From: Hondaea fermentalgiana
Lineage: Eukaryota > Sar > Bigyra > Thraustochytrida > Thraustochytriidae
Reading direction: 5' to 3'
Assembly: GCA_014084085.1 (NCBI GenBank)
Contig: NPFB01000069.1
Coordinates: forward strand, 2,777 to 50,782
Length of the DNA stretch: 48,006 nucleotides
Position numbers and translations under genes: made by a program. This document shows positions 16,454 through 28,300 of this stretch, one piece after another. Under the pieces are notes generated by a model, which was not told where the DNA came from, did no database searches, and saw only the letters and a program-made list of their open reading frames with translations. Every line of letters starts with the position of its first letter. Position 1 is the stretch's first letter.

Positions 16454-18478
16454 ATGCGTGTCAGAACTTATGCTCGTGTCCGCGGCTCGACCGGAAGTGG
16501 CGAGCGCAGCGCAATCGATGTCGACGAAGAACTGAAAACCATCATTGTGTCAGACTCAAACGCCGAGGAGAACGGCGAGGACGACGGCGGCGGCGATGGT
16601 GAAGACTACGGGAGCAACAGCGGAGCGAGCGGGAGCGATGCATTTAGTCACCTTACGACATCATCAAGGGCCGCAAGAAGATGGCGAGCGAGCCGGATTC
16701 CTTTTGACGGCGTCTTTGGTCCCGATGCAGACCAGGGATGCGTTTTCGATCAGGCCGTTCGCCCCTTGCTCGAAGGTGTTCTCTCGGGAGTGAACTGCAC
16801 TCTTTTTGCCTACGGGCAAACGGGGTCAGGAAAGACGTACACGATTACGGGGCGTGAGACGTATGAGTCTCGCGGAGTGGTGCCACGAGCACTCTCGGTG
16901 TTGTTCGAGGACAAGAGACTCAAGCGCTGCTCCGTGTCATTTATCGAGGTATACAACGAAGCAATCTATGATCTTTTGCATGAGCGAGCAAAAGTCACAA
17001 TGCATTTGCAGGCAGCGGCGCCCCGACGACGCACACTCACCTCCGTCACGCTTCGGAACATGGAAGTGAGGGAAGTCGCATGCGAAGAAGATGCTCTCGA
17101 TGCATTCTTTGCAGGAAACATGGAGCGGAGCACGGGAAGTACCGCTTTGAACATGTCGAGCTCACGGTCGCATTGCGTCTTTTCCATGGAGATTGAAACG
17201 GCAACACATGTAGGGCGTATCAACTTCGTGGACCTCGCAGGATCTGAGCGCACGCAAGACCAAACATCGAAGCACATCAACTTGTCCTTGCACTTTTTGG
17301 AACAGGTCGTCATTGACTTGCAAACAAAGAAGAGTCACGTTGGCTTTCGCAACTCGACTCTGACCGCACTCTTGCGTGACAGTTTGACAGGCAACTGCCA
17401 AACTGCCTTCCTGGTCACGCTTAATCCAGAGGTAAGCCACGTCACCGAAAGTTTGGCAACTTGTAAGTTTGCGCAGCGCTGCAGCTGCCTCACGACGCAA
17501 GTCACCTCGAATGAGACACTTTCTCAAAAGATTCAACGCTTGCAAGCCGAGAACGTCAGCTTGCGCGAGGATCTCGCGAGGGCACTGGGGGCGCTTCGCG
17601 AACATGATGAAATTGGCACAATGTTGCGTGACCTTCTCAGGCACATCGATGACAATGTAAACACACTTGTTTCTTCAGAGGTCGGATTTCTTAATCGCGT
17701 CAGGGCTCAAGTTGACCTTGACGCGCAGGCGATTTTCATCACGGGCGAAAATGGACCTGCCATGGCGATCGAGCGAGACACCATCGCATCATTTGCCAGG
17801 GTCAAAATAAGTGAGACGAAATCTGTGCTCGAGGTTTATAGGACACCATTTCAAGGAGGCCAGCCAGGTCCGCCTATCTTTTTCCTGGAGTATGCTACGG
17901 ACGGGACAACAGTGGAACAAGTTGCCTGGCTACAGGCGTTTGAGCATTGGCTTGGTCCCGGTGTTGAGGAGTCCTGCGCTGCTGCCGCGGACATCGAAAA
18001 ACGACTCATTGCCGCTCAATCAGCTGAAATCATGGTTTCGTCAAGAGCGCCACCGGCTGTCGGCGCAACTTTTGTACAGGAGCCTCAATGTTTGCCGGCA
18101 GAACCGCCGCTAACTCCGCAATCCGTGACGCCCCCACTCCCTGGGGAAGACAGTCTTGGCGCTGACCGAGTCCAAGGTCACAAGTATGATGGACCATTTG
18201 CTCGTCATGCATCTTCCTCCCCTAAGGGCGTCAGTTTTGAGAAGAAACGTGAGGATGGTGTGATTCAACTTCGGGCCGATGTTGAAAGCAGAGGTCGAAA
18301 AGTGGCTCGAACTTTCCGGGGAGAAGAAGAACGCAAACTTGACGAAGACCACGAAAACGATGAAGACGGCGGTGGCGGCGTCTTCGACGCGGACTCTACT
18401 GGATCTCGCGCAAGGTCGTCAAGCCTTGTACGCCGCGCCGTCGCCATAGTCAAGCAAAAAATGCATCCATACCATTGA
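16454..18478 (+). CDS. Kinesin-9 family motor (KIF6/KIF9-like), flagellar
   Basis: 674 residues from ATG 16454; the first beta strand (MRVRTYARVRG) starts at once, as in kinesin-9. The P-loop is GQTGSGKTYTITG at 121-133, switch I is NMSSSRSH at 233-240 and switch II is FVDLAGSE at 258-265. HINLSLHFLEQVV at 274-286 and RNSTLTALLRDSLTGNCQT are kinesin-9 hallmarks, as is the closing ESLATCKFAQR. Kinesin-9 proteins act on the central pair or doublets of motile flagella. An acidic/Gly insert (about 37-62) sits in the first motor loop. Loop 11 is about eight residues shorter than usual, with SERTQDQTSKHINLS lacking the TGxxGxxLxEA segment. The tail has a short coiled coil (about 352-385) and a folded-looking region near 455-530, then disorder. 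It converges on the CFAP70-like gene, with 261 bases between stops. Confidence 0.9.
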   Translation: MRVRTYARVRGSTGSGERSAIDVDEELKTIIVSDSNAEENGEDDGGGDGEDYGSNSGASGSDAFSHLTTSSRAARRWRASRIPFDGVFGPDADQGCVFDQAVRPLLEGVLSGVNCTLFAYGQTGSGKTYTITGRETYESRGVVPRALSVLFEDKRLKRCSVSFIEVYNEAIYDLLHERAKVTMHLQAAAPRRRTLTSVTLRNMEVREVACEEDALDAFFAGNMERSTGSTALNMSSSRSHCVFSMEIETATHVGRINFVDLAGSERTQDQTSKHINLSLHFLEQVVIDLQTKKSHVGFRNSTLTALLRDSLTGNCQTAFLVTLNPEVSHVTESLATCKFAQRCSCLTTQVTSNETLSQKIQRLQAENVSLREDLARALGALREHDEIGTMLRDLLRHIDDNVNTLVSSEVGFLNRVRAQVDLDAQAIFITGENGPAMAIERDTIASFARVKISETKSVLEVYRTPFQGGQPGPPIFFLEYATDGTTVEQVAWLQAFEHWLGPGVEESCAAAADIEKRLIAAQSAEIMVSSRAPPAVGATFVQEPQCLPAEPPLTPQSVTPPLPGEDSLGADRVQGHKYDGPFARHASSSPKGVSFEKKREDGVIQLRADVESRGRKVARTFRGEEERKLDEDHENDEDGGGGVFDADSTGSRARSSSLVRRAVAIVKQKMHPYH

Positions 18479-18739
18479 TATAGACACGAACACGGTAGAG
18501 ACTTTCAGAAAAGGAGACGACTGCGTCGAGACATGTGGGCCGTGTCAGGCGGAAAAAGGTCTTCTGGGAAGTGGAAGCCACGTCAAAGATATGAAGGGAA
18601 CAAGAAAAGAAGAAAAGAAGAAAAGAAAAGAAGAACTGTTTGTATAAAGTTTTGCACCTTGATTATGGGCAGTGTCCAGCGCCAGCGCTGGCGAAGTCAG
18701 GCGTCCTCAAGGACAAAGTCGAAGATGGTTCTCTCTCAC

Positions 18740-21643
18740 TCACGCTCTTGCATGTGGGATCACCGTATGCAATCGATCTGCGATCCTTGCATCAGAGTTC
18801 AACTGCTGTAGCAACTCCTCCTCGCAAAGTCCGCGACGCAGCGCAATGGTGATGGTATGTTGAATTTCACAGTCGACCGCCGCAGGACCCGCGCTCGTGT
18901 GTTTGGCCGCAAAGAATCCCCAGGTCTTTGGATTCCCAGGATCGGCGATGAGCGCCTTGCGAAGTGCCAAGTCGGCCTCGCGCATATCGCCAAGCTGCGT
19001 GCAAGCGCGGCCGAGCCCTTGCCACGCCCATCCAAGTGTCCCTAGCGCTGCAGGAGCGCGGACTGCATTCCGATATACCACGCGCGCTTTCCGCCAATCT
19101 CCAATCGCAGACGTGAGGGTTCCAAGGCAGAACGAAATGTGAAGACGGAGACTCGAAAGCTCTGGAGCCCAACGCTTGTCGATCGGCTTCAGGCCGCGCT
19201 CCTCTAGCTCGTTCAAAATTGACATGGCGGAGCTGTGGGCGCTTCGTGACTTCGTCGCCTCTTGGACCTTTGCGAGAGCCAAGCCGAGCAAGTGATGTGC
19301 TTTTGCGCGGACGATCTCGCTCACTTCTTGATCTCCTGCGTCAATACGTCTGCATGCGCGCTGAAGGATTTCAGCCCCAATGAGTGCAGCTCCCGTCATC
19401 ATCTTGTGCTTTGCGCGGACCATTTCGCTTCGCACGAGGAATTCGCCCTCCAAGGGGTTTTGTGCACGGAGATGCGCGCACATGAGGACCTTTTGCGTGG
19501 AAAGGGCCAAGTCAAGATCAGCGAGACTTTCTGCGAGTCTGAGATAGATTTCTGGGCTCGCACTTTGTTCAGATTGCGCGGCCTGAGACGCCGTGTCAGC
19601 TTGCGTTGCTTCGGGCAAAGGTGATGCGGGAAAGAAGAGTGCATCCTTGTCCCCAAGCTCAAAGCGGAGGAAGGCAAGCAATAGAGGCGCGGAAAGAAGT
19701 CTGTACTTGGAACTCTTCTTCTCTTGCGCTTGGCACAGGAGCGACTCAACATCAAGCGGCTCCCCTGACTCTAGCTCCTGCGGCAGGCGAAGTAAGAGTT
19801 CAATCGCTTGACCAAGCTTACCTTGACGTGCCATGCAAAGAGCAAAGTCATAGTTGGCGCTCGCATCACGTTGTGTGGCAAGTTCGCACCACATCTCACA
19901 GGCCCGAGCGAGCTGGCCCACAAGCTCTGCTTCTTGCGCTATATAACGGAGTCGTTCGGCCGACATCCTCTCTCCGTTTCCACTATTTTGCAGCTGCGTG
20001 ACAAGGTCCATCGTTTGGCGAAGTGTTTCCTCATCGGCACGGGTTCGAAGTCCTGCAGCTTCTTGTATGGAGCTGAGGAGACGCATACGAAGAACGTCTT
20101 TTGCGTCTGCCTCTTTGCGGATAGTGCTCGTTGCGTTTGTCTTGCTCAGAGTTTGCGGGTTTGTCAAGTAAAGGTTCACGCTCTTGACGGCCTCGCAAGC
20201 TCGTAGCGACACCCCGGAGCGAGCCACCCGATCCGAGGAGGCCGTTGGCGCAAGCGACGAAATAGATACAACATCTCGGCCCACCCCTGGTGCTCGGATC
20301 AAAGGTCTGGAGGTGCTGATGCGGATGAGTACCGCGCCATCATCCGTGCTAGTGGCAAGCGCGGGTACACCGGGCTCTAAGAGAGCCTGAAGATTGACGA
20401 CGAATGCTTCGGAGGTCTGTTGCTTGCTATCTTCGTCAATTTCAGCATCCTCCGCAGCTGCAGCTGCATTATCGGGGGACTCCACCTTTGCGGTCACCGC
20501 GCAGGTCTTCCAGATGGCATCAAGTGCCCCGAGTTGGGCGATTGTACCCAGTGCAATGAAAAGTCGTGGAACTTGGATTGGCGTTTCTTCTGTTTGCGCA
20601 AGTTGCCATGAAAGACTTTGCTTGTCAAAAACGATCTGACGTGAGGAGAGAACAAATTTGCAAGGCTCTCTCTTGGTGTCTACGTCAATTGCGTCATCCG
20701 TCTCTTCTTCAGACTCGCCCTGTGCCTTATTGTCCTCGTTGTCGTTGACTTCCGCTGGCGTCTCGTGCGCGGCTGGGTCTGTTGTCTCCTCAGACTCAGA
20801 CTCAGCCTCTGACTTGACGGCCTCGATCGCATCGTTCTCATCGTCTACTTTATCCACGGACGCATCAGCAAGACAAATTTCAATTACAACCTTGCGGCTC
20901 TCTTCGTTCGCGAGAGAAGCCAAGGCTTCGGCTTGTTCCTCTGTGAACTGTGGCTGTCTGTTTTCTGGAGATGTACTTTGCACATCATGCTCCTCGGGAC
21001 TACTTTCATCAGTTCTGCAATTCTCCTCACTTTGCTCCACATCTGGAGATTCCGACGGAGGGCAAACGTTGTCAATCCAGTCTTGGACAAATTGTTGAGG
21101 CATGCAAGCTAGTGTGCAGTCTTCAAGAGTGAGAACACGACCACATACTGCATAGTTGATGAACTCAGCGTCGGGTACGATGCTCAGTTGAGCGCTAATT
21201 CGAGTTTCATCCGCAATGCAAAGCTCAATGGTACGATCGAGGCGCCGACCTTGAAGCAGGTCAAGTATCGAAACTCGCGTTGTTGCAAGCGCTTCAGCCT
21301 CATCTTCCACTTTGCGCCCGGCGAAAGCCTCAATGCAAAGTCCTTCAGTGTTCGCGAGCGCCGTTAAGGACTCTTCATCAATCTTTTGCAAACGAGCTAC
21401 CTCCGAAAACCAGAACCGCTTGGAGGTAAACGCCTCATTTTCCGGAGTCCACGCGAAAACATTTCGCCACGGCCTTGAGACTCCATTCCATGAAGCAAGC
21501 TTGCTCGCAAATTTGTCAGGAAACCTGCATCTGACAGCAAATTCAAGTTTTTCCTCGTGGTTGCGGTTCTCGTCTTCAGCTTGGTGGTCTTGTTGTTGGG
21601 TTTTGGTTGCTGCAACAGCATCAAGACGCACTGTGAACGACAT
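18740..21643 (-). CDS. CFAP70: CFAP70-like TPR protein of the axoneme
   Basis: 967 residues from ATG 21643 (MSFTVRLDAVAATK); upstream the frame has only a GTG. The N-terminal ~200 residues are beta-rich and C2/Ig-like, starting with a MSFTVRLDAV strand, then VRCRFPDKFASKLASW and SILDLLQGRRLDRTIELCI. A long acidic Glu/Asp/Ser linker covers about 210-330. A second folded block (about 340-480) precedes the helical C-terminal half, which is made of TPR-like pairs. The last units (GDWRKARVVYRNAVRAPAAL, WAWQGLGRACTQLGDMREAD, LALRKALIADPGNPKTWGFF) have the spacing of the C-terminal TPRs of CFAP70/TTC18. CFAP70 is associated with axonemal dynein regulation in motile cilia. The neighbouring kinesin-9 and DNAAF4 genes support a flagellar role. 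The domain layout fits better than sequence alone can prove; another TPR protein is possible. Confidence 0.7.
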   Translation of the reverse strand: MSFTVRLDAVAATKTQQQDHQAEDENRNHEEKLEFAVRCRFPDKFASKLASWNGVSRPWRNVFAWTPENEAFTSKRFWFSEVARLQKIDEESLTALANTEGLCIEAFAGRKVEDEAEALATTRVSILDLLQGRRLDRTIELCIADETRISAQLSIVPDAEFINYAVCGRVLTLEDCTLACMPQQFVQDWIDNVCPPSESPDVEQSEENCRTDESSPEEHDVQSTSPENRQPQFTEEQAEALASLANEESRKVVIEICLADASVDKVDDENDAIEAVKSEAESESEETTDPAAHETPAEVNDNEDNKAQGESEEETDDAIDVDTKREPCKFVLSSRQIVFDKQSLSWQLAQTEETPIQVPRLFIALGTIAQLGALDAIWKTCAVTAKVESPDNAAAAAEDAEIDEDSKQQTSEAFVVNLQALLEPGVPALATSTDDGAVLIRISTSRPLIRAPGVGRDVVSISSLAPTASSDRVARSGVSLRACEAVKSVNLYLTNPQTLSKTNATSTIRKEADAKDVLRMRLLSSIQEAAGLRTRADEETLRQTMDLVTQLQNSGNGERMSAERLRYIAQEAELVGQLARACEMWCELATQRDASANYDFALCMARQGKLGQAIELLLRLPQELESGEPLDVESLLCQAQEKKSSKYRLLSAPLLLAFLRFELGDKDALFFPASPLPEATQADTASQAAQSEQSASPEIYLRLAESLADLDLALSTQKVLMCAHLRAQNPLEGEFLVRSEMVRAKHKMMTGAALIGAEILQRACRRIDAGDQEVSEIVRAKAHHLLGLALAKVQEATKSRSAHSSAMSILNELEERGLKPIDKRWAPELSSLRLHISFCLGTLTSAIGDWRKARVVYRNAVRAPAALGTLGWAWQGLGRACTQLGDMREADLALRKALIADPGNPKTWGFFAAKHTSAGPAAVDCEIQHTITIALRRGLCEEELLQQLNSDARIADRLHTVIPHARA

Positions 21644-22325
21644 GGCCACGTATTTACTGAGATCGACGCGTCTGGTCGTCGTTTGGGTCTGGTCGTCGCT
21701 CTGGCCTGGTGCGCAGACAGGTCTGACAGATTCAGGCACCGACCCCGCTCGGCCGCACGAGTCTGCGTCAATGCTGCTGCACACGTCCTTGCGCGGGTTT
21801 CTTTCCGGTGAGTTAAAAAGGAGCTGGCGAGCTTGGTGCTCTCGCAGCACGTGCCTTTAGTATAGAGGGTTAAAACACACAGAGCGAGAGAGCCGTGTTG
21901 ACCGACCAATAAGCAAACAACCTCTTGGCCGTGGCCGTGGCAGTCTCTCTCTCTATCCCTCTCTCCCTGCCTTATTTCTCTCCCACTCCCTCCTTCTCCC
22001 TGTGTGCGCGGCGCAGCTTCACACCCGGGAATCGTACACGCTGCCAAAATGCAGTGCCGCGGCGCGGATTCTGGCAACGGCTATATTCCATCTATCCTGT
22101 GTTATCCTCGATCTTATTCTCCTTGCATGATATTATCCTCGGTAGTCGAGACCAGCGGTTTATTATCCTGAAAGATGGAGGATTCGAAGGGGCCCGGCGG
22201 CGGCACTCTCTCGAGCACTCTCGCGTGCAGAGCCACAACAACTAGGACTTGCTCGGGGTTCGTGGCGCAGCGCGGAAGCGAGGCGAGGCGCGGCGCGGCG
22301 CGGCGAGCGCTGCGCTGCGCGCACG
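21644..22325. promoter_or_regulatory. Divergent promoter region, CFAP70-like / nuclease-helicase
   Basis: 682 bases between divergent ATGs. It contains a pyrimidine tract at about 21940-22003 and TATCCT motifs near 22092, 22103, 22134 and 22164, with ~30-base spacing between the last three. A CpG-rich stretch (about 22262-22320) sits immediately before the downstream ATG and is likely to fold strongly in the 5' untranslated region. No gene is supported inside. Confidence 0.4.
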
Positions 22326-25300
22326 ATGGGCGTGCCCGGTTTCACCTCGTACCTGGACAGAGAGTTGGCGGGTCGAAAGCCCGCTCTGCGAAAGCTGCCT
22401 CGGGATGGGCCATGCCTCGTGGATGGGAGTGGGCTGGCCTTCCACTTGCTCAAGATCCTTGGCAAGAACGCCCACCGCGAGCTTGCCGGCGCGTACGAAC
22501 ATCTCGAGTCGATCACGACTGTCTACGTGCAGGCGCTGGCCCAAAGCACAGCAAGTACGTGGATTCTCGCCGATGGGAACAAGACGCATGCGAGCAAGGA
22601 GGCCGAGAAAAGCAAGCGCAAGGCCGATCGCGACGACACCTTTCACGTTCTCTACCGCAACCTCGAGTTTGGTGAGGCGCCAGCGTCGCAAACCCAGCTA
22701 CCAGTCCCTCCGCTTTGGCTGGATACCTTTTACACGTTCTTGACAGAGCTCTGTGGAGAGCGAGCCGACGCGTTGCCCGCGAACTATCCGCTGCATCTTT
22801 TGCGCGTCAAGGAGGAGGCAGACCAGGCTCTTTGCACAATGTGCAGGACATTTGTTCGAGCCGAGGCTGAGGTCTCGATGGCGAGCGGAACCAGAGCTGG
22901 ACTCGGAGCCATCGATGAGGCCGAGCAGGACGGCGCCTTCGTCTTGGCGCAGGACTCGGATTTCTTTTTCGTGGCTGACATGCGCTACGTGCCGCTTGAC
23001 TCCGTCGAGAATGGCCTTTGTCGAGTCTACACGCGATCTTGGTTGGCTAATGCGCTTCGCGTGCAAGAGGATCTCATGACGGAGCTTGCGTTGGCCATCG
23101 GCAACGACTACTTCGAAGGCTGGCAGGTTCCGGACTTGCCCTCGCGTATCTCGGCGACCGATCGAGTCGCTGTGATCGTAAATCACTTCCGAAAGGGAAG
23201 ACCTCAACTCAGTATCCCCGATATGATTTCTGAGACAGCTGGTTCTGCTTTTTCACGCACATTTTACGAGAATCTGCAGGATCCTCATTTCCGCTTGTGC
23301 GATCTGCCAGTCCCGGCTCAGGAGGAACCACAATTTCGAAAGGCTTTACTGAATCCACGCGTTGATGTAAAGATGCATTGGGACGTAGAGCTTGCAAATT
23401 CCGTAGGCTATACCAAGTCTCAGATACGGGCCCAAATAGCTGCTATTCGCTACGTCTTCTCGCGCATTGGGTGCTACCAAGGCCGATTGGCAAGAGAGAA
23501 AGGGGAAGACATTACTGATGCAAACAACTTTTCTGTGGTGGCTCTTTCTAACGCGATCATGGGATTTGAAACCGTCACGAAAATGGGTCTTCTTGATCCA
23601 AATGTGCCGATGGATGCGCCGTCTTGGACTCGGTTCTGCCTCATCTATGGGTATCAGATTCTTTTCCAATCTATGATGCGCGCGTGGATCCCTGTGCAAC
23701 CATCTGCCGTGAGTGCGCAGCCCAATTTGAGTTTCCACGTATTCACCTGTTGTTCCGAAACCTTCCCGCTTCTTTGCGAGTACGGGGCCGACTCTGACGC
23801 GAAGGTGCGTCCCCTTATTCGCTCTCAACTGCCTGGTCCTCTTCAAGAAATCGGCAACGCGAAGACAGACGCTTCAAACTTGGGCCCTTCTATGACCACA
23901 ATGCAATCTACCAATACAGGCGGATTCGAACATGGAAAGTCAAAGGACAACTTGAAGAGCAAGCAGAAGAACAAAACCAAGAGTAAAACCAAGAAGAAAA
24001 ACAAAGACAAGAACAAGAAGAAAAACAAAAACAAGGACAAGGCCGAAAACGCGGTCGGCACGGAGGACATGACGAGAAATTCTTCAAGAGACGCGAACTC
24101 GAGCCCGAGCATGAACGCACATCATCAGGACCAAATTTCTGGCGACGCCGAGCAATCCTCAACGCCACTTTGTGAACCTGTCACCAGCAATCATCTGAGC
24201 ATTCAGAGAGACTTGCACGTTTCGGACTGGACAGCAACCGCCGAGTCACCTCTCTCTTCGAACGCAGAGGAGGAGGAGGACGATATCGTGTCCGACTTTC
24301 GTCTTGCAGAGGACTTTGCGAAACTCGTACTTCCAAGCGCAGTCGCGCCACCTACGCCGATTCGCGACGACAGGTCAAGTCGTTCGGTCTCTAACATTGC
24401 GCAAAATTATAACACTCCACCAAAGACAAGCCGCGCTGCAACACCTTCTGGCCAGAGCATTCAATCCGCTACCCCTCACTCTGAATCCTCCTTTAGTCCC
24501 GGGAGTGCCAGGAAGCGTACGGCCAAAAAGAAGAGCAAAAGGCCAGCAGGAACGGCCCCCACCCAGTCGCAGCGATCAAAGGAAGCTGCCGCCACGGGGA
24601 GTCGCTCGCCAGGCTTGGCTGGTCCAGAGAAACTTCCCATCGAAGCGCATCGGGAAGAAATCCTACATCGCGTCGCGCATTCCCGCGTGACGATCATTCA
24701 TGGCGAAACAGGGTCGGGGAAATCGAGCTGTCTGCCACGTTTTCTTTGGGAGGCCGATAAAAAGGGATTTCGTGCCATGATCTCGCAACCTCGCCGTATC
24801 GCAGCGCGGAGTCTGTCCCTTCGTGTGGCGTCTCAAATTCCAAACGGCGACAAGGTTGTCGGACTCCGTCTCGGAGGTGGAGTGCGCGAAGGAGGGCATC
24901 GAGCCCCCATCACATTTTGCACAACGGGCTATCTTGTGCGACTTTTGGCAGGCTCTCCATCCTATTTTGACAACCTCTCGCATTTAATTTTGGATGAAAT
25001 CCATGAACGCAGTGCGGATCAGGATATCCTCGTGCTCTTGGCCAAAAGACTTCTCAAAACCAATCAACGCATCAAGCTGGTGCTCATGAGTGCGACCTTG
25101 CAAGCAAAGCTTTTTCAAGAATACTTTTCATGCTCGCCTCCCGTTTTTGTCGGAGCGAAACGGTACCCTCTCACGGAACGATTCCTTGGTGACCCGCAAT
25201 TTCAGCAAAAGGCTGGACCCGCATTGGAGGGCAATGTTAAGACGCTCGTAAAGATGCAGAAAAAGTCGTTGCAAATGTACTCGGGTCCTCCAGAGACTCT

Positions 25301-28300
25301 CGAAGGCACTGAGCTGCGTCAATTCCTCGCCGAGCACCCGGAGGTATCCATCGAAGTCAAGCCAGATATGGTCAAGCAACAACTCAGTCTCGCTGTTCAG
25401 CTCGCGATTTCGGTTGGCAAAGAGGCTCGTTCGTCGATTCTGATCTTCGTCTCGGGCATGGCCGAGATCGTAGAAATCACGGCACAGTTCGAGGGCATCA
25501 ACGAGCTCATCTTGTATGACCAGAGTCTCATTACTTCAATGTATGGCGGCATCCGGGAGTTCCGTGTTGTCGCCATTCACAGCACCATTCCATACGAAGA
25601 GCAGCTTGATGCATGGGGAGATGTGGGCACAGATGTGCTCAAGGTGATTGTAGCCACGAACTCTGCGGAGTCGTCGATCACCCTGCCAGATGTCGACAAC
25701 GTGATATGTCTGGGCACTCGCCGACAGCTCGAGTACAACTCAAAGAAAGCAACGTCTTCTCTTAACACGCGATGGGTATCAAAGGCGTCGGCAACGCAAC
25801 GGGCAGGTCGCACCGCCCGCACGCGCCCCGGCACAGTGTGGCACTTGTACACCCGGGATGTGTACGGCAAGATGCTGGACTTTGACTTGCCCGAGATTCA
25901 CACTTGTCCCTTGGATAAGGTTCTGTTGGACCTCAAAACCCTGGTGGTGGGGCCGGTGATCCCTTTGCTTCTCAAGGTGATTGACCCTCCGTCATTGGAG
26001 AGGTCCCAAGATGCGATACGCCAGCTCTATCTGCAAGGCTTCATCGACTCGGACGACGACGATCTCGCAATGCACACACCCCTGGGACGCTTTACATCTC
26101 AACTTGGTCTGGATCTTTCATTGTCTGCTTTGATTGCGCGTTCGATTCTTCTCGGCTGCGCGCCGGAGGGCATCGCCTTAGCTGCGGTGCTAAGCGCAGA
26201 AAAGAGTCCTTTTCGGGTGGCGACGCCCCTCATCCACTCGGACCCGATCGAGTACCACGGCATCCTCCAGGGTGTCATCACGACCAAGATCGCATTGGAC
26301 GGCGGCTTGTATTCGGAGACGCTAGCCTTGGTGCGCCTCATCTCCATCTGGACTCACGCCACCAATGATCGTTTCCGTCGCGAGTTTTGTCAGGCAGGCG
26401 GGCTCGCGTGGGCTCGCGTTGCGCGACTAGCAGTTCTGCACAAGCATCTCGCACATGCTGTGGCTCAAACGACTGGACAAGATGCGTCCGAATACGCTCT
26501 GCCGCCCCCGCGGGAAATCTTTTGCGACGCATCCCGATTGAATCGTGTTCGGTTTGTGCTCTACTCTGCGCACCCGGGAAACCTGTTGCGCTACACGCCC
26601 AAAAAGGTGGACGTGCTTGAAACGGGCTTGGCAGCGAATATCAAGGACCCAAAGGGACTCTATTCGAGAATGATGATCCCTGAATCGATCAAGTCGAGTA
26701 TGCTGGAGACCGCATTTCCTCCTGAAGTCGCTTGGTCGCTTTGCAAAAACACGCATCAGCAAGCAACAATCTCGTACGCGGCAGAGGACGCCCCGTCTGC
26801 GTTCAATACTCTGATACATTTGAGTGAATTTGCGCAGAATCTCATGTCGGCTCCCTCCTCACCGCCGCCACAGCAGCAGCAGAAGCAAAAGCAGAAGCAG
26901 AAAGGGCAGTCGCCATCCGGCAAGACCATTGGTGATGACGTACAAATGGCATGGAGTGTCTTGATGTACGGCCGCGTCACAACGGCGGTAAAGGCGCACG
27001 CCACGGGTTACTTCCACGGCGATGATTACCTGGACGACGATGATTCGTTTTACAGCGACGATGAGTACTTTACAGGGGTCTCACTGAGGCAGTTCGGATA
27101 CACGTCTCGGAGAACGTACGATGAGGAGGAGGACGGTTTTTCGGAAGTCACTGTCGATGATCACAGTCTGTCGAAACCCCTCCTTTTTCTCATGAGGGAT
27201 GCAGATTTGCTGGCATCTCTCGGTGCTGCCGTTGCGCTGGAAGACTTGAAGGTCTTTCATGGGTTCAACGAGCCCAAGCAACGCTCGGACGTAGTCGTTA
27301 TGGAGGTCGCCTCTTCAGCCCTAGACAGCGTCATTACGTGGCAACAGAACACGAACCGACGCTATGCGACGCTGTTTTCAGAAATGAAAACCGGGTCCAA
27401 CTTTAGTGACGGCTTCGATCGCCTGTTCGAAATCGACGTGAATTTGTACAATTTCCCTCTGTCCCGCAAAGTCAGGGGTGGTGGTGTCCTGGACGCCGCC
27501 GTCTTGCGCGAGCAATTTGGTCGCGCAGGTCCTGTGCCATCCGTTGTCGTGTACAAGGGCACAACGTCGAAATCATCACTTTATATGCGGGAAAGAGAAC
27601 ACGATACCTCCACCTCGGACGTTGAAGATGTTCCGCTGGGTGTTCGTCTCCTAATCTCCTATGCGTCCGGAAACCGTCCTCGCACTGTCGTCCGGCTGCC
27701 TTTACCTGACAGGGGAGGAGACACAAGTTCACAAGTCACGGCGTCGTCGAACAAGAGTAAAAAAGGAAAGGAACAAGAAAGACAAGAGCAGGATGGCGTC
27801 GCAATCTTGCCGCTATCCGATGCCCTCGCGCCCAAGTTTGAGCCGCTTCGATACTCTGTTCCCCGTAGACCAGATGCTGAAGGAGCCGATGAAGCCAACA
27901 CCTTTGTGAAGAACCCACGCGTCTCCAGAATTTTTGCCCCACAACACTCGATCGCAAATTGCATGCTGCCGAAGAAGTCAATGCCCGGCTTTGCAATAGG
28001 AGTTACTCTTCTTGGAAGTAATGGTGGTCGCATGGCCTCTACATCGCACCTGGAGCTTGTTCCGGAAGGCATTGACTGGCTGCACTACGCCATGGTGTGT
28101 TCTGGTTCGGAGCCTTCCGCTCTGGGCCGCATGAATGCCATTTCTTCCGTCGACGCTATCTTGTGCGGCCAAATTCATAGTATACTTTGGGCTTACTTTA
28201 CGGAGATTGACAGCGTCATGCAGGAAGATACGGAGCTTACTGCTCTCTTTGATCGAGTCTTTTCGAGATTTACGCAGACGATCCGCGAAATGCCGCCGGA

